DNA of 64,000 nucleotides from Pelomonas dachongensis (GTDB taxonomy: Bacteria; Pseudomonadota; Gammaproteobacteria; Burkholderiales; Burkholderiaceae_C), in contig NZ_JBIGHY010000010.1 in NCBI RefSeq assembly GCF_043555865.1, forward strand, positions 1-64,000, given 5' to 3'. The notes under the pieces were generated by a model. It was not told where the DNA came from. It searched no databases and was given only the letters and a program-made list of their open reading frames with translations. A program made the translations under genes and the position numbers. Of the stretch, positions 36,937 through 44,470 are shown in pieces (the first letter of the stretch is position 1; every line of letters starts with the position of its first letter).

Positions 36937-39900
36937 ATGAACGAACACGATCGTCGAGAGTTTTTGCGTCGCTGGATGGCCACCGTGGGCGTAGCCGCGC
37001 TGCCGGCCTGCGGCGGCGGCAACGCTGAAAATGCGGGCGCAGGCGCCTCTGCCGGCGCCGCCGCGGTAAGCCCACCCGCATCTGGCAATTCATCTGGCGC
37101 GTCAGATGCCGCGACGAGCCCGAACGTCTCGCCCGCACCTGCAATACCCGCAGCGCCCTCTCCATCATCCACCTCGACAGCGAGTCATTTCACGGTGAGC
37201 GCTGGCGCGGGGGTCACGCAAGCGCCATTCACACTCGGCTATGCGTTCCGGAACGGAGAGATTCCAGCCGGCCAGTCCGCCATCGCTTCGATCGCTGGCG
37301 TACAAGTCCAGGTCAAGAACCGCTGGCCAGACGGCTCATTGAAATTTGCGCTGCTGTCTGGCGTCGCCACACTGACGAGTGGCCAGGCCATCACGGTGCA
37401 GATGTCCGCCGGCAAGGCGGCCACCTCGACTACCGCGGTCACGCTGGCACAACTGAAGTCCGCAGGCATGACGGCCGAGGTCGGCGCTGGCGCGTTTGGC
37501 AAAGCGACGTGGTCAGACTCGGACTGGGAATCACCACAGTCGACCTGGGTCAACGGACCGCAGATGTCGAGCTGGATCTATCGCAAGCCCGTCGGCGCAG
37601 ACAAGCATTTGGTCGCCTGGCTCGAAGTGCGATGCTATGTGAACGGCGCGGTAGAAATCCTGCCGTGGATTGAGAACGGTTTCATCCAGGTCGCTTCACC
37701 GAGGAACTGCAATTCCACCTACACGTTCTTGTTGAACGGGGTGCAGCGGTTCGCGCGAACCATCGATCTCCCGCATCACAGCCGCACACCCTTGCTTGAA
37801 GGAACGATGCTGTCGCACTGGCTGGGCAGCGACCCCGGCACCGTCGCACGCCAAAGCAGGCACGCCTTGCAAGCCTCGGAACTGGTGCCCAGCTATCACG
37901 GCGAACTCAAACCGGGCGCTCCCGCAGTGGCGAGACTGCCCTCGACGTTTGTTCCGCTGCAGCAAGGCAGCTACTCCCCCGGCATGGGCAACACCGGCTA
38001 CCAGGCCGCCATCGGACTGCTGCCGGAATGGGATGTATCCTTTCTGGCCAGTGACGAGCTGGACGTGACCTATAGGGCCGTGCAGCGAAATGCCTACAGT
38101 GCCGGGCGTTATCCGCTGCACTACCGGGACGAAGCCACTCAGCGTCCACTACGATTCAGCGACCACCCGAATCTCAGCACCAATTCCTCGACGAAGCTAA
38201 TATTTCCTGCTCGGGAATCCGGCACGGCGGCTCAGCACTGGGACATACCCCACCACCCTTCGGTTGGCTATGTAGCGTATCTTGCGACGGGCCGCTTCTA
38301 CTTTCTGGAGCAGTTGCAGTTTGCGGCAACGCGCAACTTCCTCGGACAGGTCGACAACCAACGTCAATACAGCCGGGGCATATTCCTGTCGGCCTCTGGC
38401 GCTGCAACGACACGCGGCGCCGCTTGGGCCATACGCACGCTTGCTCAGGCCGCCGTCGCCACTCCCGATGATGACTCGCTCAGCGTCGAATTCTTGGCGT
38501 CGCTGACAGCGAATGTTGAGTTCAATTACGCGACCTACGTCGCGCAGCCAAACAATCCGTTCGGCATCGTGGCACCCTACGGCGATGCCTATGGCAATTC
38601 GACGGATGGCAAAGTGACCGAGGCGCCCTGGCAACAGGACTTCTACACGGCAGCATTTGGCTATGCGCTGGCCATGCAGCCCCGGCTGTCCGCGGAAGCC
38701 TCAAAGCAGCTGGAAGCGTTTTTTGCATGGAAGGCCAGAAGTGTCATCGGCCGCCTAGGTGGCACTGGCAGCACCGAATGGCTCTATCGCGACGCCGCCT
38801 CGTACACAATGGTCGTGGCAACGGTCGATCAGCCCGATTGGATGGGCGGCACGGGCCCTTGGCCAGCAAACTGGGGCGTCCTCTATCAGTCCACACTCGG
38901 CGTCGCGAATCCTGGCACTGCCGGGGATCTGAGAGGTGCGTATTTCCCCGAAAGCACCAGCTATTGGGGCAACCTCCTGCCCGCCATCTCCTACGCCGTG
39001 CGTCATCGCGTGCCTGGTGCCGCAGAAGCCTATGCACGCATGACAGGCGCCTCCAATTGGCCGGCCTTCATTGCGAACATGAGCGTCTCACCGGTCTGGG
39101 GCGTGCATGCGATCCCTGGCGGGGCGGCTGGACCGATCGCACCGCCGGTTCCGCCTGCGCCAGCTCCGCGGCCGCCAGTACCACCACCACCAGCATCCAG
39201 CCCCCCCCCCGCCCCTACTCCCCCCGCGCCTGCTCCGGCTCCCGGTGGCTCATCGCCAGCAGAGGCGAGGCCTCCTCAGGTGGCAACACCAGCGTGGGCG
39301 AAGGGGCTGGCGCCGTGGCAGTGGAAGGCGATCCCAGGAACAGCGCTATCAAACATCGAGCCAGCCGTTCGCCCCTTGGGCAGCACAGGCCCCAGCTCAA
39401 AGATCAGTGCCTGGTGTGGCGCCACGCTGAAGCGCAAGGGCAGCATCTACATGCTGGGTGCCGCGGGAGGGCATGCGGACTACGCGGGTAACGAAGTCAA
39501 CGCACTCGACCTGCTAGCCGACAGCCCGCGATGGGTCGAACTATGCAGACCCTCTGCTCGCACCGACGTCCTGAACAACGCACAGTTCTATCTTGACAAC
39601 CGCCCGGCTGCTGTGCATACGTACTATGCAACCCAGTACATTGAGCGGCTGGATCGCATGGTAGTGGTTGCCAGCAAAGGACTGCTCGGCCCGTTCGCTG
39701 AGCCACCCGCGGGTTATCCGCTAGTCGGCATGTCGCGCTCATTCAGTTTCGACAGGTCCAAAGGTGACTGGGACGGCCCCGACTACATTAGCCAGTTCCC
39801 GGGATCCGGCGATCCCACCGCATGCCTCTGCGTCGGCCATCCATTGACCGGGGACATTTACTACTCCCGCAACAGTGGTGATGGTTGGTATAGGTGGACC

Positions 39901-40347
39901 AGCATCACCAATCGTTGGGACAGGCTTTCCAGCGTCAGCCGTGCTCCCTGGTATTCAGGCGCGGCCATCGACACGTTGCGCAACCGCATGTTGGTCGTCG
40001 GCAGCTACACGCCCACCGCGCCCATGGTGCTAAACCTAGACGGCAGCAGGCAGCCCGTCAGTTTCAATGGCCTAGGTGCCGAGGCGCTCACGCTGGGCGG
40101 CTACAACGGCGTCGTTTACGACGAAGTCAATGACCTGTTCATAGTCGTGTTCAATGACAACAGCAAGATCAGAGTCCTGACTGTCCGAGCGGCCGACCTC
40201 CATGTTGCAGACCCGTCGCCCGGGGGTGTAGTGCCAAAAGCCAGGCAGAACGGAATTCACAACTCCGTTCAGTACGTGCCGCAGCTGCAGGGAATTGTGA
40301 TCGCGAATGACTATTACGGCGACGTGCTGTTCATGCGAACAAGCTAA
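36937..40347 (+). CDS. Tat-exported lipoprotein, two-domain, polysaccharide-active?
   Basis: A 1136-residue exported protein. The N-terminus has a twin-arginine motif (DRREFLR, Arg6-Arg7) and a lipobox (LPAC, Cys25), so it is probably a Tat-dependent lipoprotein. A Ser/Ala/Gly linker follows. Domain 1 (~85-730) starts with FTLGYAFRNGEIPAG and RWPDGSLKFALLSG, resembling the N-terminal barrel of PcRGLX/YetA-type rhamnogalacturonan lyases. A Pro-rich linker (~735-775) then leads to domain 2 (~785-1136), rich in Gly/Trp/Tyr turns like a kelch or galactose-oxidase beta-propeller. It may act on the exopolysaccharide made here. The linker contains ten C in a row (39201-39210). Confidence 0.75.
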   Translation: MNEHDRREFLRRWMATVGVAALPACGGGNAENAGAGASAGAAAVSPPASGNSSGASDAATSPNVSPAPAIPAAPSPSSTSTASHFTVSAGAGVTQAPFTLGYAFRNGEIPAGQSAIASIAGVQVQVKNRWPDGSLKFALLSGVATLTSGQAITVQMSAGKAATSTTAVTLAQLKSAGMTAEVGAGAFGKATWSDSDWESPQSTWVNGPQMSSWIYRKPVGADKHLVAWLEVRCYVNGAVEILPWIENGFIQVASPRNCNSTYTFLLNGVQRFARTIDLPHHSRTPLLEGTMLSHWLGSDPGTVARQSRHALQASELVPSYHGELKPGAPAVARLPSTFVPLQQGSYSPGMGNTGYQAAIGLLPEWDVSFLASDELDVTYRAVQRNAYSAGRYPLHYRDEATQRPLRFSDHPNLSTNSSTKLIFPARESGTAAQHWDIPHHPSVGYVAYLATGRFYFLEQLQFAATRNFLGQVDNQRQYSRGIFLSASGAATTRGAAWAIRTLAQAAVATPDDDSLSVEFLASLTANVEFNYATYVAQPNNPFGIVAPYGDAYGNSTDGKVTEAPWQQDFYTAAFGYALAMQPRLSAEASKQLEAFFAWKARSVIGRLGGTGSTEWLYRDAASYTMVVATVDQPDWMGGTGPWPANWGVLYQSTLGVANPGTAGDLRGAYFPESTSYWGNLLPAISYAVRHRVPGAAEAYARMTGASNWPAFIANMSVSPVWGVHAIPGGAAGPIAPPVPPAPAPRPPVPPPPASSPPPAPTPPAPAPAPGGSSPAEARPPQVATPAWAKGLAPWQWKAIPGTALSNIEPAVRPLGSTGPSSKISAWCGATLKRKGSIYMLGAAGGHADYAGNEVNALDLLADSPRWVELCRPSARTDVLNNAQFYLDNRPAAVHTYYATQYIERLDRMVVVASKGLLGPFAEPPAGYPLVGMSRSFSFDRSKGDWDGPDYISQFPGSGDPTACLCVGHPLTGDIYYSRNSGDGWYRWTSITNRWDRLSSVSRAPWYSGAAIDTLRNRMLVVGSYTPTAPMVLNLDGSRQPVSFNGLGAEALTLGGYNGVVYDEVNDLFIVVFNDNSKIRVLTVRAADLHVADPSPGGVVPKARQNGIHNSVQYVPQLQGIVIANDYYGDVLFMRTS
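39201..39210 (+). repeat. Poly-C tract (10 C) within a gene
   Basis: A run of ten C lies in the Pro-rich linker of the Tat lipoprotein gene, with further C-runs within 30 bases. Slippage by one base would shift the frame and remove the C-terminal propeller domain, so this is a candidate phase-variable site. The present length keeps the frame open. Confidence 0.6.
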
Positions 40348-40450
40348 ACACTGCGGGATTCCCCTCGGATGAAGGGTTGAGCTTAATCAGCAGGACGGTT
40401 TTCAAGGCGAAGCCTCGTAAACTGCCGCGCTTGCATTGCGGACCCTATTC

Positions 40451-40708
40451 ATGGAAAACGATCAGGTACTCGGCCACGTACTGAGGCTTCTCGATGATGT
40501 ACTCAGCCTTCAGGGCCGGGCCCAGACGTTTGAGCGCAGCACGCAACTTCTCGGCGCCCTGCCCGAACTCGATTCCATGGCCGTTGTCAGCCTGATCACT
40601 GCCCTGGAAGAGCAGCTGGGTCTGGTCGTGGATGACGATGACATAGATGGTGATACGTTCGCGACCGTCGGGGCCTTGACTGACTTCGTGGCAGCCCGCG
40701 TGGGCTGA
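40451..40708 (+). CDS. Acyl carrier protein, exosortase A system
   Basis: An 85-residue acidic carrier protein. Ser42 in ELDSMAVV is the site for 4'-phosphopantetheine, set at the start of helix II as in all ACPs. It likely carries the acyl or aminoacyl group activated by the ligase at 35014-36612. It is the first gene of the plus-strand operon running to 49511; two hydrolase genes follow. The start at 40451 gives the family length. Confidence 0.9.
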   Translation: MENDQVLGHVLRLLDDVLSLQGRAQTFERSTQLLGALPELDSMAVVSLITALEEQLGLVVDDDDIDGDTFATVGALTDFVAARVG

Positions 40709-40794
40709 CGCGGTTTGGCAGCCGAAATGGGCCGGTTGAACGATGCACCGGTCCGTCACGCAGGTTCTGTGGCCACCGCGCGCTCGCGACGACG

Positions 40795-41607
40795 ATGAAC
40801 AGAGAAATCTTTTTTCTTCCAGCTGGCGAGGGCGAGCAAAGGCTGTGCATCTTCCATTCGCCCGCCACGCAGACGGTAGGTCGGGTGCTCTATCTTCACC
40901 CGTTTGCCGAAGAGATGAACAAGACCCGGCGCATGGCAAGTCTTGCGGCCCGTGCCATGGCGCAGGCCGGCTATGCTGTGCTGCAGATGGATCTGAGGGG
41001 GTGCGGAGATTCGTCCGGCGACTTCCACCAGGCCAGCTGGGCCAGCTGGCAGGATGACGTGCGGCTCGGCCTCACCTGGTTGGACTGCCATGCGGGTGAT
41101 TCGCCGCTGTGGCTGTGGAGCTTGCGCGCGAGCAGTCTGCTGGCCAGTGAGGCATGGGGGCGTGCTGTCAATCACCTGTTCTGGCAACCCGTGACGTCCG
41201 GCCAACTGGCGCTGCAGCAGTTTCTGCGGATGAAGATGGCGGCGGAGCTGGGCGGCGGTCAGAAAAAAGGCGTTGTGCAGACGCTGAAGCAGCAACTCGC
41301 GGGGGGCGAGGCGGTGGAAGTCGCTGGATATCGGCTGTCGCCCGACCTGGCGAACGGCTTGGAGACCGCTCGGCTTGTGCCGGCGGGCCCGGCTGCACGG
41401 GTCGAATGGATAGACATCACGTCGCGTGCCATGGGCGGGCCATCCGCGGTGGTTTTCGCACCCGTCGTGCAACAAGCGATGAACACGTGGCACGACGCCG
41501 GGTGGCGCGTCGCCGCGCGGCAAGTGGTCGGCCCCAGCTTCTGGGCGAGCACCGAGATTGAAACCTCTCCTGCGTTGATTGACGCCTCCTTGGAGGCGTT
41601 GCTGTGA
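40795..41607 (+). CDS. Hydrolase 2, exosortase A system-associated
   Basis: A 270-residue alpha/beta-hydrolase-fold protein of the exosortase-A hydrolase 2 type (TIGR03101). It has YLHPFAEEMNKTRRM and DLRGCGDSSGDF near the N-terminus. The position of the nucleophile elbow reads LWSLRASS, with no Ser or Cys in the usual G-x-S-x-G place. As far as I recall, the family shares this Arg at the elbow, so classical hydrolysis is doubtful. Its stop overlaps the next gene's GTG start by four bases. Confidence 0.85.
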   Translation: MNREIFFLPAGEGEQRLCIFHSPATQTVGRVLYLHPFAEEMNKTRRMASLAARAMAQAGYAVLQMDLRGCGDSSGDFHQASWASWQDDVRLGLTWLDCHAGDSPLWLWSLRASSLLASEAWGRAVNHLFWQPVTSGQLALQQFLRMKMAAELGGGQKKGVVQTLKQQLAGGEAVEVAGYRLSPDLANGLETARLVPAGPAARVEWIDITSRAMGGPSAVVFAPVVQQAMNTWHDAGWRVAARQVVGPSFWASTEIETSPALIDASLEALL

Positions 41608-42437
41608 AGGAGTCGGTTCTCCATTTCGACTGCAACGGGGATGCCTTGATCGGCATTCTGGCCGAACCTCATGGCGACGCCGCGAAGGTTGGCGTCGTGA
41701 TCGTGGTCGGCGGCCCCCAGTATCGGGCCGGCAGCCACAGGCAATTCACGCGACTGGCTCGCCATTTGGCTGCTGCGGGTCACGCTGTGCTGCGGTTCGA
41801 CGTCAGAGGGATGGGAGACAGCGAAGGACAGGCCCGCGAGTTCGACGCGATCGAGGACGATATTGCAGCTGCAGTGAATGCTCTCTCCCACCGTTGCGCC
41901 AGCCTGAAGCACATCGTGTTGTATGGCTTGTGCGACGGCGCATCGGCAGCGTTGATCTACTGCGGGTCCCGGAACGATTTCCGTGTTAGCGGCCTTGTCC
42001 TGCAGAACCCGTGGTTTCGCAGCGCTCAGGGCGAAGCCACTGCACTGGTCAGGAGTTACTACGCCAAGCGGCTCGCGTCGCCCGAGTTCTGGAAAAAGCT
42101 GCTGCGCGGCGGTGTCGGACTGCATGCGCTGCGCGGCTGGATAGACAACAGGCGACTCGCCTCACAAGCTCCGCAGGTGGCAGACACTTTCCACACTCGC
42201 ATGGTGCGCGCATGGCGCAGCGACGACCGCCCACTGTTGCTGCAGATCTCCTCCGAAGATTTGACTGCGCAGGAATTCACGATGGGCTTCGATCTTCAGC
42301 TGCCGGCGTGGAAGCGGCGTACGGCCTTGACCTGCAGCACCCAGCCTGGCGCAGACCATACATTCTCCAACGCAGCGCATGAACGTCGGATGCAAGACGA
42401 AATACATGGCTGGCTTCAGCGGGAGTTTCTGACATGA
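41604..42437 (+). CDS. Hydrolase 1, exosortase A system-associated
   Basis: A 277-residue alpha/beta-hydrolase of the exosortase-A hydrolase 1 type (TIGR03100). The nucleophile elbow is YGLCDGAS, giving Cys110 as nucleophile in place of Ser; the catalytic His is in GADHTFSN near residue 258. A Cys nucleophile suggests thioesterase or acyltransferase chemistry with the ACP. The start is the GTG at 41604, and its stop overlaps the next ATG by four bases; the genes are translationally linked. Confidence 0.87.
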   Translation: MKESVLHFDCNGDALIGILAEPHGDAAKVGVVIVVGGPQYRAGSHRQFTRLARHLAAAGHAVLRFDVRGMGDSEGQAREFDAIEDDIAAAVNALSHRCASLKHIVLYGLCDGASAALIYCGSRNDFRVSGLVLQNPWFRSAQGEATALVRSYYAKRLASPEFWKKLLRGGVGLHALRGWIDNRRLASQAPQVADTFHTRMVRAWRSDDRPLLLQISSEDLTAQEFTMGFDLQLPAWKRRTALTCSTQPGADHTFSNAAHERRMQDEIHGWLQREFLT

Positions 42438-43129
42438 ACCGAATGGCTTTCACTCGATGGGTTGCAGGCGGGGTGCTGGCCCTGCAGTTGGCTCCAGCAC
42501 TTGGCCAGCCTGAGCATCCCTGTGGCAGCCTGGAAAACGCATACGGTCCATTTGACTACCGACGGGAGCGGGGGCGCTTACTGGAGATCGTGGATCGCGC
42601 CCACTTCAATAGCGATGTGCGCAATTTGCGCCGAGGCCAGAGTGGATCGCTGGGGGGCGATATCGACTACACACTGCGCGCGTCACCCAACCACCACCTG
42701 GCACTCGCCTCTATCGCCGAATTAGGGATCCGATCAAAGCAACGGCACCCACAAGCATTGAAACGCAGCATTGACTGCTATTTTGACAGAGCGATGCGAT
42801 TCCAGCCGGATGACCACTTGGTCCGGATGCTGTATGCCTCATTCCTCCAGCGGATGAACTTCAATGCCGACGCTCTGGTCATCGTCGAGTCAATCGAGAG
42901 AATGCCCAACCTGGTCGGCATGTCGCACTTCAATCTCGGCATGCTGCTAATGGATCTGGGTGAAACCGAGCGAGCATTGGGCCATGCATGGCAGGCACTT
43001 GAGATGGGATGGCCGAGGACAGACTTGAAGGAGCGGCTACAAAAGGGAGGCAAATGGCGCGATCCGCCTGACGCTGGCGCACAGGCGCCGCAAGCCGCAC
43101 AAAGTGCCTCCCAGGCAGCACCGCGCTGA
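42434..43129 (+). CDS. Exported TPR-like protein
   Basis: A 231-residue protein with a signal peptide (1-24, ending ALGQ) and an all-helical body. Two TPR-like helix pairs are visible around ALKRSIDCYFDRAMRFQPDD and MLLMDLGETERALGHAWQAL. The C-terminal ~25 residues are Gln/Ala-rich. TPR proteins in XrtA loci are thought to organise secretion or polymerisation complexes; a specific partner is not evident. ATGA overlap with the hydrolase 1 gene fixes the start. Confidence 0.7.
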   Translation: MNRMAFTRWVAGGVLALQLAPALGQPEHPCGSLENAYGPFDYRRERGRLLEIVDRAHFNSDVRNLRRGQSGSLGGDIDYTLRASPNHHLALASIAELGIRSKQRHPQALKRSIDCYFDRAMRFQPDDHLVRMLYASFLQRMNFNADALVIVESIERMPNLVGMSHFNLGMLLMDLGETERALGHAWQALEMGWPRTDLKERLQKGGKWRDPPDAGAQAPQAAQSASQAAPR

Positions 43130-43153
43130 TCTTCGCGCCATCTCAGGATACCC

Positions 43154-44434
43154 ATGCCGAGTCCACGCCGAGTTCTATTGATCGCCTACCACTTCCCGCC
43201 TTTGGCGGGATCAAGCGGCATCCAGCGCACCCTGCGCTTTGCGCAGCAGTTGCCCGATTACGGCTGGCAGCCCATCGTGCTAACCATTCAGCCGCACGCC
43301 TACGAGCGATGTGCTCCTGATCTGCTGCGCGAACTGCCACCTTCATTGCCCGTGGAACGAGCATTCGGCTTGGACAGCGCACGCCATCTCGCCATCGGCG
43401 GCCGCTATCCAGGCTGGCTGGCACGACCGGACCGCTGGACGACATGGCGCTTCGATGCCGTGAGAAGGGGCTTGAGGCTGATCCGTGAGCATGGTATTCA
43501 GGCGTTGTGGAGCACTTATCCCATCGCCACGGCCCATGTGATCGGCGCCGCTTTGCAGCGCAGATCCGGATTGCCGTGGATTGCGGACTTTCGCGATCCG
43601 ATGGCGCAGGAGAACTACCCTGCCGATCCTGCCACGCGAGCGCGGTTCCTGGACATCGAGAAGGCCTCGGCGCATCGTGCTGCGGCGATGGTGTTCACGA
43701 CCCCTGGCGCCGCGCGGATTTACCAGCAACGCTACCCAAACGCAGCACGGAAAATGAGCGTGCTGGAGAACGGCTACGACGAAGCCAGCTTCGCCGATGT
43801 GGAGCGCAAAGGGACGCCTCAGCCGCTCAACCCTGGTCATCTCACGGTGCTGCATAGCGGCATCGTCTATCCCTGGGAGCGTGACCCCACCCACCTGCTG
43901 ATGGCAATCGCAACCCTCAAGCGTGACGCACCGCACGTTGCGCACCGGTTGCGCCTTCGATTTCGTGCTCCCGTGCACGAGGATCTGCTTAAGCGCCTGG
44001 CGACTCAGCAGGGTGTCACCGAGTTGATCGAGATACTGCCGGCAACTGGCTACAAGGAAGCCCTTGCCGAGATGCTCGCCGCCGACGCGCTGCTCGTGTT
44101 GCAAGCGGCCAACTGCAACGAGCAGATCCCGGCAAAGCTGTATGAGGCATTGCGCTGCCGCCGGCCGGTGCTGTGTCTTTCGGACCCAAATGGAGATACC
44201 GTAGGCGTGCTGCGGGCGCTAGGGCTGCACACGCATGCAGCGCTTGACGACGCCACCGCCATCGCGCGGTTGCTGACGGACTTTGTCCGAGCCGAAGACG
44301 CCGCCGAGAGCTACCCGCGTCCAGACCCCGCCCAGGTCGCGCTGGCTTCACGCGACGCCCGCACAGCCGAGCTGGCACGGCTCTTGGGCACCGTCACTGC
44401 GGGCCAGATGGGAGCCCGACCAAATGATGCGTAA
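43154..44434 (+). CDS. Glycosyltransferase (GT4-like)
   Basis: A 426-residue GT-B-type sugar transferase. It begins LLIAYHFPPLAGSSGIQRTL, the N-terminal pattern of this exopolysaccharide group; WIADFRDPM lies mid-protein, and the donor domain has NEQIPAKLYEALRCRRPVL (the E-x-E-like region). It lies 24 bases after the TPR gene and is probably cytoplasmic at the inner membrane. It adds a sugar in assembly of the repeat unit; its donor cannot be predicted. Confidence 0.85.
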   Translation: MPSPRRVLLIAYHFPPLAGSSGIQRTLRFAQQLPDYGWQPIVLTIQPHAYERCAPDLLRELPPSLPVERAFGLDSARHLAIGGRYPGWLARPDRWTTWRFDAVRRGLRLIREHGIQALWSTYPIATAHVIGAALQRRSGLPWIADFRDPMAQENYPADPATRARFLDIEKASAHRAAAMVFTTPGAARIYQQRYPNAARKMSVLENGYDEASFADVERKGTPQPLNPGHLTVLHSGIVYPWERDPTHLLMAIATLKRDAPHVAHRLRLRFRAPVHEDLLKRLATQQGVTELIEILPATGYKEALAEMLAADALLVLQAANCNEQIPAKLYEALRCRRPVLCLSDPNGDTVGVLRALGLHTHAALDDATAIARLLTDFVRAEDAAESYPRPDPAQVALASRDARTAELARLLGTVTAGQMGARPNDA

Positions 44435-44470
44435 AGCCACGCGGACCGCCAATGGCTCGTCCAAGTCCTT

